Shown: positions 11,342-24,032 of the stretch, piece after piece
How the letters are laid out: each line of letters opens with the position of its first letter
How positions within the stretch are numbered: position 1 is the first letter of the stretch
Assembly: GCA_021401465.1 (NCBI GenBank)
Contig: JADDMT010000040.1
Coordinates: 124,001 to 188,000 of the forward strand
DNA from: Teratosphaeria epicoccoides
Taxonomy: Eukaryota > Ascomycota > Dothideomycetes > Mycosphaerellales > Teratosphaeriaceae
Direction: 5' to 3'
DNA length: 64,000 nucleotides
Program-made: the position numbers and the translations under genes
The notes under the pieces: model-generated
The model's database searches: none
Seen by the model: only the letters and a program-made list of their open reading frames with translations
What the model was told of the DNA's origin: nothing

Positions 11342-12060
11342 TTCGTGCTCAAACTCTTTTCACGACTCGTCTAGCAGTCATTCGGCCTACCAAACTGATC
11401 TCGTCATGTCTGATCAAGTGACGTCCTGCTCAAGTCAATGTAGGCGAATCCTGACTGCTAGTGCATGGACCGCGTTGGCCTCATTGAGGACAAAACGAGC
11501 CGGTCTCTGCCTGATAGAGCATTCCAAATAGAGAGTCGACATGTACCTGCACATAGTCAGCAGCGACATGAACAGCATGTCGCAGACCACTTCTCTAACC
11601 CGAGCTCCTACAGCTGTGCAGGTTAGGTCAGCACACCCACTCAGCTCGAGCAGCGCGAGACAGGTGCCGTACACACCCAGCCATGCATGCATGCATGCAT
11701 TCGAAGGGCAGGATAAGCCCCACTCTATTCTCACATGCGCATTCGGTACGAGTATCCTTGTCACACGATGTCGAAAGAGTGCTCGTTCCCCACTCGTCAT
11801 GAGCACATGTGTTCTGGGAGATACCCCGAGAATGACAGAAAGGGTATCGATGGCTATTCAAAAGAAGCCAGCGTACCAGCCAGCCAAGGACCCCACAAGA
11901 AGACGGAGAGCACCCAAGTCATCAGCATGCCCCTGCTATGCCAAGCAGCAACTCAGTCATTCCGTCGATCTTGCACCCGATCACTGCCGCGGTGCACCCA
12001 CCGACTCCCAAGGTGTTTCATAATATAGTATCCCAAACGAATTGACCCAAGCGACAGCAC
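11342..12060. other. Intergenic, contains a CATG microsatellite
   Basis: Spacer between two minus-strand genes. It should contain the promoter of the APH-like gene. Apart from the short tetranucleotide repeat at 11682-11700, nothing was recognised. Confidence 0.4.
11682..11700. repeat. CATG tetranucleotide microsatellite
   Basis: Uninterrupted CATG repeated about 4.75 times, self-complementary. Confidence 0.9.
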
Positions 12061-14790
12061 TCAGGTACTGAACACCGGCGCCTTAACCAAAACAGTGCGT
12101 CCTCGAATCTGTACCCCAATCCCAGCCGCCATCCTCACTCTAGGCGGCAAATCCTCCTTCGTGCCCTGCGAGCTTTCCGGTCTATGCAGGCTGCTTGAGC
12201 TCCCGCTCGCCGCATTCTTACTATGCGCCTGGCCCTTCGGCTTGCCAGACCCAGTAATAGCACTAAGCATACTCCTCTTCTGCGGCTTCTCGGCATGTCC
12301 ACTCTCCGTCATGTCCGTCAGGTCACTTGTTGCGCTCTTCATGGACGCTTGGTCCGCCGCGTCGTCTGCAATAGACACGGCAAGTGGCGGAATTCCAGAC
12401 TCCAGCTTCATCTGCTCCGTCGCGATGCTGAAGCCCGGCATGAAGTATTCAATCACGACGTCGCGCGACTCGACTGGCAGATGAATGGCGATGCTGACCA
12501 CCAGCTCAATGATCATGTGGACACCGCCTTCGAGGTCTGACGGCGGAGGGTCTTGCAGACAGATGGACAAATGCCTAATGAGCTGATCCTTCAACATTTC
12601 TGTCAACTGCGCGCGATTCGTTGGGCATTGTGGTGATCGTAGCGCGTCTTGCAGGCCTTCTAGTGTTGACAAGCGCCAGTTGACGACCTTGGAGGTCAGA
12701 AAGTCCTCCTCTTCCACCGTCTGTGCCGGAGGTGCAAATTTCCGGATGTTGAGCTGAATCGCCTTCAGCTGCGAAGAAAGCGCTGGGTCGAGGTCCGGAT
12801 GGAAGTATTTGTTGAACACTTCGTCCACCAACCAGTATGATATGATGGCTCTGCCCACTGCCGTCATCTCTTGCTTGCCGATGGCCACGGCATCCTTGTT
12901 GGCTGACTTGTCTAGCCAGTGTGGTATGCTCCTCCAGCTCTTTCTTATGCTAAAGGCCAGTTGCGCTACCAGTCCGTCTAACCGATTGAAGCGTGTCGTG
13001 TACTCGCTGTCGTCGAGCGAGGTTCGTGATTGTGAGAGTCGTTGATGTGCAAGGCTGTTCTGCAGCTGCTTGACCTGGTCTTCTTTCTCAAAGTAGTACT
13101 TCTTCACTTTGGTGTACTTCTCGCCTGTGTCGTGTGTCAGCATGATTGTGTATTGATTACCGATGATACATCATACGAAGCTCTTTGTGATCCTTCAGCA
13201 GCTGATTGACATCTTCCTCCGACATGTCCTCGCTTGTCTGTGCCGGTTGTGGTGTTGCTCTGCCGACATCGCCTTGCGGCTGCGCGGCCTTGTAATTCTG
13301 GCTCTGACCGCTCGGCGGAACGACGGCAGCATTGAATGCGGGAACGCTCGTTTGCTGCTGTGACTGCGGCTGCTGCTGCGCCGCCTTGTCGCGCAGTCCG
13401 TTGTGGACGCTCTGTCGGTTAGGGCCCGTACTGGACCTCACTGCCGTCGGTGCAGACGTGCCGCCATTGTTCGATGACATTGACTGGTCGTCGGCGCCAG
13501 CCTGGGCTTGCTGGTGATAGCTGCGTGTTTGATGCATGGGAGGCCGAGCAGGGTCTGCTGACGACAGTGGATGTGACGAAGCAGTGTCGTGTTGGGGGTA
13601 CTGAGGCTGAACTTGCTGCCCCTGCGACTGCTCCGTTTGCTGCTGCAGATAGCTGGGTGCCCGAGACACGCTCGGGTTGTTGTTCTGCTGTGATTGAATC
13701 GCCAGACCCGCACTTGCGTTCCCTGCGAGGCCCGTGCGCGGCGTTTGATACGCAGGCTGAGGCTGAGACGACTGTTGGTGCTGCAGGGATACTTGTGGCT
13801 GTGTTGCGTCTTGGGACGAATACGAGTTGACGGAAGGGGTGCTATAAGTTGAGTGGTCGCTCGTCGTTGGTGGCGTGCTCAGATGTCCACCTTGGCGCTG
13901 CTCTCTGAAGCCCTGCTCGGTGGTATAGCGCTGCATGCGGCGCTGAGACCAGCGATCCAGCCCGGGGCCTTGTCCAGAGTCGGACGATATCTTCCTGTCC
14001 AGCGGCGCCGTGTTGTACGTCGCCCCGCTCATGGGCGCGTCGTCTGATGCGTGGTGTAGTCTCTGTTCTTCGTACCCGTTGCTCGGCGTGAGTAGCCGCG
14101 AGAAGTCGAGCGAGCCGTCCTGGGCCGGTATTCCGGGGTACTGTTCGTACAGAGGGACTATGGGTATATGTCTCGAGCCTGCGCCTTCTCTTCTCGTCGA
14201 TACTGTCTGCGATCGACCCAACACCCCACTCGGGGAATCTGAATGGTTGACAGAGGGCAGCGGGTAGGCAAAATCGGCGGGCGAATGGTAGTTGTAGAGG
14301 ACAGGCGTGTTGGCGTGCTCGCTGTCCGGAATGACTGCAAGCGAACGACGTTCTGGGAGTCGGCAATGCAGCGTCTTAGCAGGAGCGAGGTATATACGCG
14401 TGCTCGTGGCAGCGCGATGGGCAGTGTTTCAGTGGTTCACTCACCACCGTCGGTGTGGCCCAGAGCGCGATCGCTGACAGAGATGCTCCGGCTGAAATTG
14501 TGCTGTGGCCGGCGAGGAGCGGGCGATGGTCGAGATTGCGGCCGCGGCGGCGCCCTCAGCGGGAGGTCTGCAATAGTGAATATCTTCGTATTAGCCCAAG
14601 CTGGCGGCATTGAAGCTCTTCCTCTGACCCTGCAAAGGATCCGCAGTGGGTGGGTGCGTGAGATGGTTTCGGTAGACATAGATTTGGGCATCATAACGTA
14701 CATACCCGGGTGCTGTGCGCCTTCAGGATACCAGTGCAGGTCGTGTGTGGACTTGCGCGCGTTTTTCGTCAATGGATTCGAGAATTTCAT
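12061..14790 (-). CDS. Gln-rich coiled-coil protein, conserved-looking, function unknown
   Basis: 815 aa from four exons that join in frame: 14706-14790, 14445-14567, 13177-14352 and 12061-13124. The joins give EGAQHP-DLPLRAPP, HTDG-ERRSLAV and HKEL-REKYTKVKKYYFEKED. The N-terminal half is disordered and rich in Gln, Ser and Pro. A short charged coiled coil (about residues 445-490) leads into a folded helical region containing SIRKSWRSIPHWLDKS and IGKQEMTAVGRAIISYWLVDEVF. The tail is Ser/Lys-rich and ends RGRTVLVKAPVFST. There is no signal peptide or membrane segment. I recognise no named domain. A scaffold or regulatory role is only a guess. Confidence 0.85.
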
Positions 14791-16132
14791 AAGTCCTGCT
14801 CTCACACCGCCCGCGGAATCTGTGTCTCAGAGTAGGGCCTGCTGGGAGGTATTGCATAGTAGCCTGGACCAAGCGCTGAACCTGCTAGTCCTAAAACCTA
14901 AAGATGAGGTGCTAGATTTGCTACTTCCAGTCTGCCAATGGTCCCGTTACCAGCACAAAGGGTGTGACCGCGAGGTCCGGGACGGTATCAACTAATTGGC
15001 GAGCGTTCTCCTGATATACACCTGAGCAAATTGAAAGCTTGCATGCCGCTATGACCGCGGCTGGACCGCCACAATCCATGGTCATCAATCGAGCAGCCAG
15101 TTGGCGGGGCTTTCGAAGGCACAAACGCTAGCAGCTATCCAATCTGCCCATGGGAAATGTTTCTTATTGCAGAATATGGCTCGCAGATCTAAATCCACTA
15201 TGGGCAGCAGTCTGCCTGTTTATGATGCTGCATGCGGCGACATCAACGGCTTTCGCAGACCCAGCAATTCCGTCTTGAGCTCTACCATGGCCTTGCTTGC
15301 TGCTGCAACAGCCCTGCGCGAATCTTCTCGAGTCTCGCACTGTGCGCCCGAGCCCTGCGCGCGCGGTCCCCTGGCACCTGCCACCCTGCATTACTCCACA
15401 GATTGTGCTATATATAGGAGATGATCTCCTCCTTCCGCCCGCTCATCGACTTTTCGCATGATTGTGCCAGATATACTAGTATCTCCTGAAGAAGGCAGCA
15501 TGCGGAAAAACGATCCGAATGGTGATCGACTGCTGCTCCTGTCATCTTGTACTAGCCTCCTGACATCTTGTACTAGCTTCCTGAAATAGGTCCAAACGAT
15601 TCAAGCAAGCCTTCGTGGGAGAAGAAACATCGCCAAGCACTGTTGGTGGCTTTTGTAGAGGCCATGGAGTGAGTGGTAAGGACTTTTGAGGCAGGGCAAT
15701 AATGTCAAACGCCTACGAGACGCCTTACATGTAGACAGTATCAAATGGCCACAGAGGCTTGGCAGTCCATTCCGGGCGGAACCACTGCAAACCTGGTTGC
15801 TCATTCCTCCTTTGTTCTCATTCTTCATGATCTTGCTTGTAGCTGATTCGCCGTAAGGACATACATCCATGTTTGCGCCTGCAACTTGAGGCAAGTCGTT
15901 CTTGCCTTCCTCCCACTTTCCTCCTATACCCACAGTCGATCCACGCGTTGCAGGTTTCACCAACGAGACTTTGAAGATACCTACTTCGACACTTGCATGG
16001 CACAAGATATCTCCAATACCTCAACATGCCAGCGCCCGTTGCATTCAAATAATTGCTAAACCCAGCCACAATATCCGTTCGATCTAAAACCTCAACCACT
16101 TACGGCTACCCACTTTGAACCCACGGCCCATC
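14791..16132. promoter_or_regulatory. Divergent intergenic region, 1.3 kb
   Basis: Lies between the start of the Gln-rich gene (minus) and the secreted-protein gene (plus), so it carries both promoters. A tandem pair of 21-bp units lies at 15543-15584. Long open frames here show no family signature. Confidence 0.4.
15543..15584. repeat. 21-bp tandem duplication
   Basis: Two adjacent copies of a 21-bp unit starting catcttgtactagc, differing at one position. Confidence 0.85.
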
Positions 16133-16740
16133 ATGCGCCCTCAAATCCTCGCTACCGTATTGGCAGCATTCACAGCTATTGCGGCCACCAGCGGCACGGC
16201 CTCCAACGACATATTTCCTCCGCTCGAGGTCACTCGCACGCGACTCGATAGCCTGGCCAACGGCAGCACCACCTTGTACTTCGAAGTCCACGATCCAAGC
16301 AAGCTCACAAACGCAACCCAAGACTGCCTCGACGAGTGGAAGACTAACTCCACCGATTACCCAAAATCAATCTACGTATGTGCAGCCCAAATGAGCCTAC
16401 CATGGCAGCACTAACCCCCGTAACAGGCAAGGTGCTCAGGCAATGGAACATTCGCCTGGCGTCTGGACCGTTACGACAGCCCGAAGAGGTTCGTAATTGG
16501 ACTTGAGCACTCCTTCGAAGATCATGAGTAAGTCGCCATCACTGGGCTCGGCTTCTCGATTCAACGCTGACTCCAGACAGCGTGGGAACGTATCCGTATG
16601 ATTATATCGCCAACTTTGCGTCGGCCACGTTCAATTCATCAAACCTTGAATGCCAAAAGGACTTAGATGGGAACCTGAAGTGCGGTCAAAGACCAGGCTC
16701 AACTGTGAAGGCGCCCATCACTAGGAGTGCCGCGAAATGA
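16133..16740 (+). CDS. Small secreted cysteine-containing protein, effector-like
   Basis: 167 aa from three exons: 16133-16375, 16427-16527 and 16581-16740. Introns are 51 and 53 nt. A hydrophobic N-terminus (MRPQILATVLAAFTAIAATSGTAS) is a probable signal peptide. The mature part has N-glycosylation sequons and four Cys (QDCLDEW, ARCSGNG, LECQKD, LKCGQR), enough for two disulfides. It resembles small secreted fungal proteins of the AA1-like/effector-candidate kind, but I cannot place it in a family. There is no GPI signal, since the C-terminus is basic and polar. Confidence 0.8.
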
Positions 16741-17420
16741 GAGAGCGCAATGAGGAAGGCGGCGCAGCAATCGCGCAGGTGAAGGATTGCTTTCAAGGCC
16801 GGCCTCCGAACCTCATATAGACCTGCTGAGGAAGTACCGCACTGCAACGAATGGCCGGGCGGTTTGCGTGATTTGCGCGAGATCGTGCAAATCAGAAGCC
16901 CAGTGAATGACGAATGCTTCTGCATACATGAACCACAGCGAAGGCTATATTGTATTAAACATAGTCCGGAATGTGTGACCACAACTTTAAGCACAGGACG
17001 TTCTGTCAACAGTACGCCTCTGGTCTCGCCGCAACGTCGATGTAGTGGAGAAAATTGGAGTGTCTGTGAAGGATGCGTGCATGTGAAAGGCCCAAGTTCT
17101 GGTTGTATCTTGCCCCAAGCGGCCTAACTTAGCACTAAAGCAATTAGGTTCAGACCGGGACTGTTTCACACGCGTGTGGCTTGGTGGAAGCTGCTGCCGA
17201 CTTTCAATCTTGAACATATCCAATCTTTCTCAGTCACCACGGGACATTCGCGACAGTCTCACAGCGAGTCGTGAGTGCAGTGCTATACCAGCATTCTTTA
17301 TTGCCTCTCCATGATCACCTGCTTCATGCGCGCGACGCTGCCAGCGCCCAAATCTGCCTCTCGCCTCCCTCCGAACCACCCACACGTGCGCGGGGACTGC
17401 ATCGAAGCGCGGTGACCGAC
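16741..17420. promoter_or_regulatory. Spacer upstream of poly(A) polymerase
   Basis: 3' UTR of the secreted-protein gene plus the PAP1 promoter and leader. The reading frame of PAP1 stays open upstream to 17271, but the family start fits ATG 17421. Confidence 0.4.
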
Positions 17421-19470
17421 ATGGCGACCGATGCGCAACCGGAGACATGGGGAGTCACGGCTCCCTTCTCGCTGGACAAGCCGAGCGCCCAGGACATGAA
17501 GCTCGATCAGTCCCTTATGGTCGAGCTTAAGCGCAACAATGTCTTTGCGCCGCAGAACGAGGTGGACTTGAGAGAGGAGCTATGCAACACCCTGGAGCGC
17601 TTGCTGAAGGAGATGGTGCAGACGGTGGGTAAGAATAAGGGCCTGCCTCAGTCACTTTTGGACGAGGCGGGCGGCAAGCTGTTCCCGTACGGCAGCTACA
17701 AGCTGGGCGTGCACTCTCCAGGCTCGGATATCGATGCACTGATGGCTGCGCCGAAGCATGTCACCAAGGATGACTTCTTCGAGCACATGCCCGATCTCCT
17801 CCGAGGCTCTTGTACCCCTGCTGAGCTTTGCAAGCTCGTCGCCGTCCCGGGTATCAATGTGCCCATCATCAAGCTGGAGATGAAGGGTGTGGAGATTGAC
17901 TTGATCTTCGTCACTTTGCAAGTGCAGTCTGTACCGCCAAACACACAGCTCACCGATGACACGCTCCTACGAGGACTTACGGAGACCGACGTACGCAGCG
18001 CGAACGGTCCACGGGTTGCTGCACGCCTTCTCGAACTCGTGCCACAAGTCAAAACATTCCGCCTCACACTCCGTGCCATCAAATTATGGGCAGCCAAGAG
18101 GGGCATCTACGGCAACACTTATGGTTACCCTGGAGGCGTCGCGTACGCAATCTTGGTAGCACGGATATGCCAGCTCTATCCATTTGCGGCAGCGCCCATG
18201 ATCGTGAGGAAATTCTTCTGGGTCCTGAAACAATGGTCATGGCCCAAGCCACTGTTTATCCAAAAGAAGACGGAGAGCTCATTGGGCTTCCGTGAATTTG
18301 ATCCAACGATCAGTCGAGCTGACGCTGCGCACATGATGCCTATCTTGACACCAGCATATCCGCGCAACAACAGCGCCCACACCGTTGGTCCATCTACAAA
18401 GGCCATCATCATGCGCGAATTAGAGCGTGGCTCGCAGATCGCCGAAGACATATACGCCGGTAGGAAGCAGTGGAAGGACTTGTTCGTCAAGCATTGCTTC
18501 TTCACCGAGTCGTACAAGCACTATATTTTTGTCACGTCCACCGGTAAGACCAAGGATGCTGCGAACGAGTTTGCGGGCAGAGTCCAATCGCGTGTGAGGT
18601 GGCTTGTCAAGGGTATCGAAGAGTCGAACGCCAACAGTGTAGAGCTCGTGCAGCCGTACTTTAAGGCAGTCGACCGCGAGCATGAGGTCCACAGTCAGGA
18701 AGATTTCGACCAAGTTCTGGACGGTAGCTTGAGCTTCAAATCCAAAGCCTCCAAGACCATTGACGTTGACAGCACGATCCCGGAAAAGATTGAAGAAGCT
18801 GCTCAGGTCAGCGAGGAGGGTGCCGTAGGCGAAGCAAGTGCGACGGACGGCGACAAGAGCACCGCAGGAGCCTGGCCACAGAAGATGTACACTTGCACGA
18901 TCTACCTCGGCATCGCGCTCAGGAAACGTAAGATTCGTTTCCATCACATCATTTTTCATCGTCACTGACCCATGAACAGATACAGGTGCTCACGCGCTCG
19001 ACATCTCAGCACCAGTCAGAAACTTCCAGACAGACGTATGGGCGTGGGAAAAGTACGACGGAGCGCTGCACAAGATGAGCATCAAGCACGTCCGCAAGTA
19101 AGTCTTGACCCATGCTTTTGTCCAAGGTGCGAAACTGACATGAACAGCTTTAACCTACCGGGGGACCTGTTCAGCGAAGGCGAGGCGAAGCCTGCTGCCC
19201 CGAAGAAGAAGAACAAGGCGCCAAACGATCCGGCTCCGAATAACAAGCGCAGCCTCGCGGAAGCGGGCTTGGACGTAGGTCACGATCATGTTGGGTAGAG
19301 GATGCGCAGTCGAGCTGCATCGGAATCCGGCTCCGTCGTATGACGCGTGTACTGGCATGCTAACCTTCTGCACACAGACGAACGACCAGTCCGCTAAGCG
19401 CCGGCAGTCTGCAAATGGACTCAGCTCGACACCCGTCCGCAACGGCGCAACAAATGGACTCGCAAGCTGA
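17421..19470 (+). CDS. PAP1: Poly(A) polymerase
   Basis: Nuclear enzyme that adds the poly(A) tail to mRNA 3' ends. 614 aa from exons 17421-18927, 18980-19097, 19148-19274 and 19378-19470. The nucleotidyltransferase site has FPYGSYKLGVHSPGSDIDAL, giving the two metal-binding Asp near residues 103-105, and the third Asp in GVEIDLIFV (near 160). The central domain has LRAIKLWAAKRGIYGNTYGYPGGVAYAILVARICQLYP. The C-terminal RNA-binding domain is followed by a basic, nuclear-localisation-like tail (KPAAPKKKNK, AKRRQ). The length agrees with fungal Pap1. Later introns resolve the C-terminus (KHVRNFNLPGDLF, AGLDTNDQSAKRRQ). The open frame also extends upstream to 17271 but that part is not conserved in character. 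Confidence 0.96.
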
Positions 19471-20307
19471 ATCGCCCCGTGAGAGGCGCATCTCATCAGA
19501 GGGACGCCATAGTAGTACAACCATCACAACCACGACTGTGCACGATGAACAGTCTGTTATTTCACGCCACCAATAACTCGACGCGTGCCACCAGGATCAA
19601 TGACGCGAGGCAGACATCTGGCCCCTGGCAGCAGGACGGACCGCGACTGGCTGCTGTTCTCTGATTCCGTGACAGACTGTCTAATTGGTTCTTGGCTCAA
19701 TGCCGGCTTGCTTGCACATTGACTCGAGGAAAGAAGTGAAAAGCACAAAAACAAATTGCTGCAACGATAATCCTGGCACAGGTGAGTTCACGCCAAAGCA
19801 GACTAATCGAGCAGACAGAGACCACTCAGTCTCTTATGTGACTGAAAAGGTTGGACAGACGAAATGGTTCAAGAGGAGGCACTCGAAGTTTTCGATACGA
19901 ATAACTAAGCAGGCGAAGAAGGATGCACCACTGTGCTACTCTAGCTTTACTACGTAGATAACAAATCAGATGCATTTCCACGAGGCCTACGGGCCTCAGC
20001 TAGAAAAGGCTGACTCTCTTCGCCGCTATTGCCGCCTGCTCTCAACGCGGTTCCAGAGTGCCATGCCACTCAGTGGATTTAGCAACCCCGCTGACTGCGG
20101 GCCAATCTGGACTGTATGGAGCTCTTGTCACTTGTGCTATATCCTGCCCTATCGCAGATAACAGTAGACTAGCCGCGGCGTAGCTCGAGCAACCAGCATG
20201 AGCTCGACGCGTCGGTGCGGTAGCTCGATGGGTTGCAACTCTTCAACAAAGGCGGATCTCACCATCACCTCCTCCTCACTAACAAACAGCACCGCAAAAA
20301 CCTCCAA
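19471..20307. other. Intergenic, no gene seen
   Basis: Contains the PAP1 3' UTR and the promoter of the alpha/beta hydrolase gene. No coding signature. Confidence 0.4.
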
Positions 20308-21541
20308 ATGGCAGATACGGAAATCCAACTCTACTCTCTGGGCGACTTCGCCCTCCAAACCGGGACCCTTCTCCCGAATGCCCACCTTGCCTACAAAATT
20401 TACGGCGCCCCAACAAACCCCCTCATAATCTTTCCCACCGCCTACTCCCTCCTCATCTCCGACAACGAATACCTTGTCGGTCCAGATACCGCCCTCAGCA
20501 CAAAAAAGTACTTCGTCGTCGTCATCGCGCTCTTCGGGAACGGGCAGTCCACTTCCCCATCCAACCGCCCGGATCTCAGACCGTTCCCAGAGATATCGTT
20601 TTACGATAATGTGCGTGCGCAGCATGAACTCGTGACGAAGGGTTTAGGATGCACGCACGCGAAACTAGTGGTCGGATGGAGCATGGGGGCCGGACAGTGC
20701 TACCAGTGGGCGACGCAATTTCCGGGTTTCATGGATTGTATTGCGCCGTTTTGTGGATCGGCGCGGACGAGTGCGCACAATCAAGTCATGCTGGAAGGTG
20801 TGAAGGCGAGCATGGTTGCCGCGAGGGGCGGTGCGTCAGCTGGCGTCAACGCTGGGGAGCAGGTGGAAGGGGAGGTGAGGGTGTGGAGGGAGGAGGAGAA
20901 GGAGGTCGCTATGAAGGCGTTGGCGAGAGTGTATGCGGGGTGGGGTTTCAGTCAGGCATTTTATCGGGAGAAGGTGTATGAGAGGGCGCGGACGTTGGGG
21001 TTTAAAGGGTTAGAGGACTTTATGGTTGGTTTCTGGGAGAAGTGGGCGTTGAGCAAGGGTGAGTTCTGCGTGTGTTTGTGGAGTGGTGATGGGGAGTGCT
21101 GATTTTGTGCTTGTTTTTGAGGGGTGCAGATCCGGAGAATATGTTGACGATGCTGCATACATGGCAAGCAGGCGATTGTTCGGCGCAGGAGCCTTATGAT
21201 GGAGATTTCAATAAGGCGATGAAGGCGATTACGGCGAAGACGTTGGTTATGCCGTGCAAGACTGATTTATACTTTCGTACGTACACGTGTACCCAAAAGT
21301 CACGTGCTAATGCTAATGCTGGAATTAGCGCCGGAAGACTCTGAGATCGAAGTCCAGGCCATGAGGCCTGGGGTTGGGGAACTGGCTGTGTTCGATAGTA
21401 TATGGGGTCACTGGGCTGGAGGTGAGTCGGCTTAACGACAGTACTGCTAAGACGTATCTGCTGACTTCTGTAGGCCCGGGCCAATCCGTCGACGACGTCA
21501 AGTGGCTTCAGCAGCAATTGACTAGATTGCTTGATAGCTAG
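20308..21541 (+). CDS. Homoserine O-acetyltransferase-like alpha/beta hydrolase
   Basis: 352 aa from four exons: 20308-21058, 21130-21276, 21329-21421 and 21474-21541. It has the alpha/beta-hydrolase nucleophile elbow VVGWSMGAGQ (S125), the acid Asp in MPCKTDLYF (about D296) and the catalytic His in SIWGHWAGG. The LFGNGQSTSPSN segment and overall order match the homoserine-acetyltransferase (MetX/Met2-like) superfamily. It lacks features that would identify true Met2, so it is more likely a paralogue acting as an acyltransferase or esterase. Substrate unknown. Confidence 0.88.
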
Positions 21542-22006
21542 GTAGCGTTCTGCCGAATATGGCGGACTGCTGGTTGAGAGATGTGACAGCTCGCTGACAG
21601 TTCCGGCTACTTGTTGATCGGGCCGATCGGTTGCTGGCAGGTTGATTTTTTGTTGGCATGGCTGCTTGTTGGTTGTAAGGGCTGACTGCATTGCTGACAT
21701 GTTGGAGACACGACCAGTCAGCCTTCAAAATGGTTGGTTGGTCGATGCACACGCTGCGAAATTAAGGTGCTGAAACTTCTACTGGTCTTTACAGCAATAC
21801 GCTGCGGTGCACCAAAAGTTCCGATAACCACGCATTGTCTTTAGCTTGCATGTGTCCCATAACGCCAATGAAAATGCTACGGATACATTCGAAACCCGTC
21901 TCCTCTCTATCTGCGACACTTCCAATGCCTGGTGCCTGCCCAGATCAGTCATAGTTCAGTCATAGTTCAGTCGTTTTGTCATTCCACCTGGACGGTTTTC
22001 ATGACC
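21542..22006. other. Intergenic, TTG-rich low complexity
   Basis: Between convergent genes. The first 200 bases are rich in gctgg/ttgttgg-like words, and an 11-bp tandem pair lies at 21945-21966. No gene seen. Confidence 0.4.
21945..21966. repeat. 11-bp tandem duplication (TCAGTCATAGT x2)
   Basis: Two perfect adjacent copies followed by a partial third (TCAGTC). Confidence 0.85.
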
Positions 22007-22864
22007 TCAACAATGTATCAATGTCATCGTCGTGAAATTGTCCAACCCCATAATCTCAACATAGCGTCTCAACTTCGGATCCACCCAAGCCTGCTGCCTA
22101 ATGTTCTCCCTCGCCTGCCTAAATTGCCTCCTTTTACTTTCCTCCGCCAGCATCCGCTGCTCTTCAATATACTTCAACACCTCGACATCCTTCGTGTACA
22201 CATTCTCCAGCGAACTCAATCGATCCTCAAGATCGTTTATCTGGTCCTGGTGTACCTTGATCTGCTTCGCCGTGTGACCTGAGGAGCTAGAGAAGAGCGA
22301 GCGGAAGCCGGAGCGGTTCGGGCGCGTGAGGGGTTGAGGTGTGGACATGGAGGGTGTGCGACTGATGGATGGTTGGCCCATGTGGGTTATGGGTTCGGTG
22401 GGTCTATAGGTGCCGGACCATGTTGGAGTGTAGTGGCTGCTGGATTTGGGGGTGTGGAACGATCGTTGGTCTTCGCGCGTCATGGGAGTCCTTTGCAGAG
22501 GCATTGCAATTGAAACGACTTTGATGGGTGGTGTGCCTTCAGACGCCAGAAGGTCGAGGTGTCGCTTGTGGAAAAGCGAGTGGCGAGGTGGGCCGGGTAT
22601 GGATTTGTCGAAATCTTGCGTCGACAGGGTGGATGATGCTGTTGGATGTGTGGTGATTGGACGTGGGTTTGGTGGAAAAAGTGCTTCTCGTAGCGTGAGT
22701 GGAGGAATGGCGGGTATATCGTGGGCGACCGGCGCGTTGAGGAACGACGGAGAATGTGTGTCGCAGGTGTCGTGAAGCTGTGGTGACCTCGGCGAGTAAT
22801 TATACGATCACTATATGCCGTAGGGTCTGATGACTGTGGAAGAGCCTGCGTGCGTATTGACCAT
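22007..22864 (-). CDS. Short Ser/Pro-rich protein with C-terminal coiled coil
   Basis: The frame is open from about 22807 to the stop at 22007. The C-terminal 90 residues are clearly protein-like: IKVHQDQINDLEDRLSSLENVYTKDVEVLKYIEEQ, a heptad coiled coil, then KRRQFRQARENIRQQAWVDPKLRRYVEIMGLDNF. The N-terminal part is Pro/Ser/Thr-rich and disordered. An ATG at 22864 joined through a 57-nt intron (gtcatc donor, ccacag acceptor) gives a full start. Otherwise translation could begin at the in-frame ATG at 22504 (165 aa). No family recognised. The start is uncertain. Confidence 0.6.
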
Positions 22865-24032
22865 TCTTTTAAGAACTCTCCCAAGCCTTCTAGAAGTTCT
22901 TGTACTTGCTACAACCGTCAGCATCCCGAGTCAAGGGGCAGTACTGACTCGACATGCTGCAGGTCAAAGTCAAACTCTATACGCCTATCTTGAGGGCTGG
23001 GTTACCGAACGAGGTTTGACGCGAGCTCCAGAAACAGCCGGATCAGCATTCCTTATAGCTAGCTCGCCTATAACGACTCGCTCCCAACGGAGTCTAGTCC
23101 TTCCTCCGCCTACTTTGGCATCGATAGAGTTCCAGGCACGCATGCGCCCGGCAATCAGCCTCTTTCCATTGGCGGCAACCCTGCATTTTGGCATTCGTTT
23201 CTTGTGCAGCTGGAAACGCAGGGTCGCACGTGGGCATGCCGCACCTGCATCCAGAGTACTTGTATCGAGACTGTCCGGCCATAAGAATCCGGACTTGAGA
23301 GTCATGTTGGCTCTGCTCGGAGTAGGATCGTCCGAATGGCTGCTTATTGCCACCGCAAACCCGTCGCCAAGAACATCGTCGGACAGGGAAATGCGGCACA
23401 CTGGAGTGGCGAAAAGCTGGACGAGAGGCGGCCACATACACTGTGGCCTGTTTTGTGCAGGGTTGGCTGAAGGGTTCTGGACTTATGCCCTTGTCAAAGG
23501 TCTTTTGACTAGCGTGTGACCACCACATCATGTCGCTTCTTTCCTCCAGCAACGATATAAACGCGGGTGAGTAGTAGCATTTATCAATAATTATTTGGCA
23601 TCGTTGCACGGAGTTGAGACATCGACTATAATCGCCGCGTGGTAGGCCAATGCCGTCAACACCCGCTCACCGGCATCAAAGCCTCCACAATGTTCACAGA
23701 GACGCGGTGACGCGAATGTTAGCCCTGGAGCTCATTGTAGACATCATTACCTAGGTAAGCCTGCAGGGACGCCGCAGAGCAATCATGTTGGAGAGAAGAG
23801 TATACATATGACGTTCAAAATTATCCGTTCCATACATGCCGCTGATGCAGTCTCATTATTGTATCATCATGTTGAGATCCATGCACTCGCGCGTGCTGAA
23901 ACCTCCCGAACGCCAGCGCTGTATTCGAGGTTGCCGCCCCTATGAGCCAAGCCCTCCAAAAAGATGACCAAAATGGCATATCGGAGGTAAAGGCAAATCC
24001 GGTCCCACCTGCCGTGACGAGAATCCAGTGTG
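22865..24032. other. Intergenic, overlapping open frames of doubtful reality
   Basis: A 229-codon open frame on plus (to 23519) and a 150-codon frame on minus (22985-23437) overlap. Neither has a recognisable domain nor supporting splice structure. The PDE1 3' UTR lies at the right end. Confidence 0.35.

Noticed and set aside
22830..23519. 229-codon plus-strand open frame overlapping a 150-codon minus-strand frame
   Set aside because: No domain, no splice support and mutually overlapping frames in GC-rich DNA. Chance is the simplest explanation.
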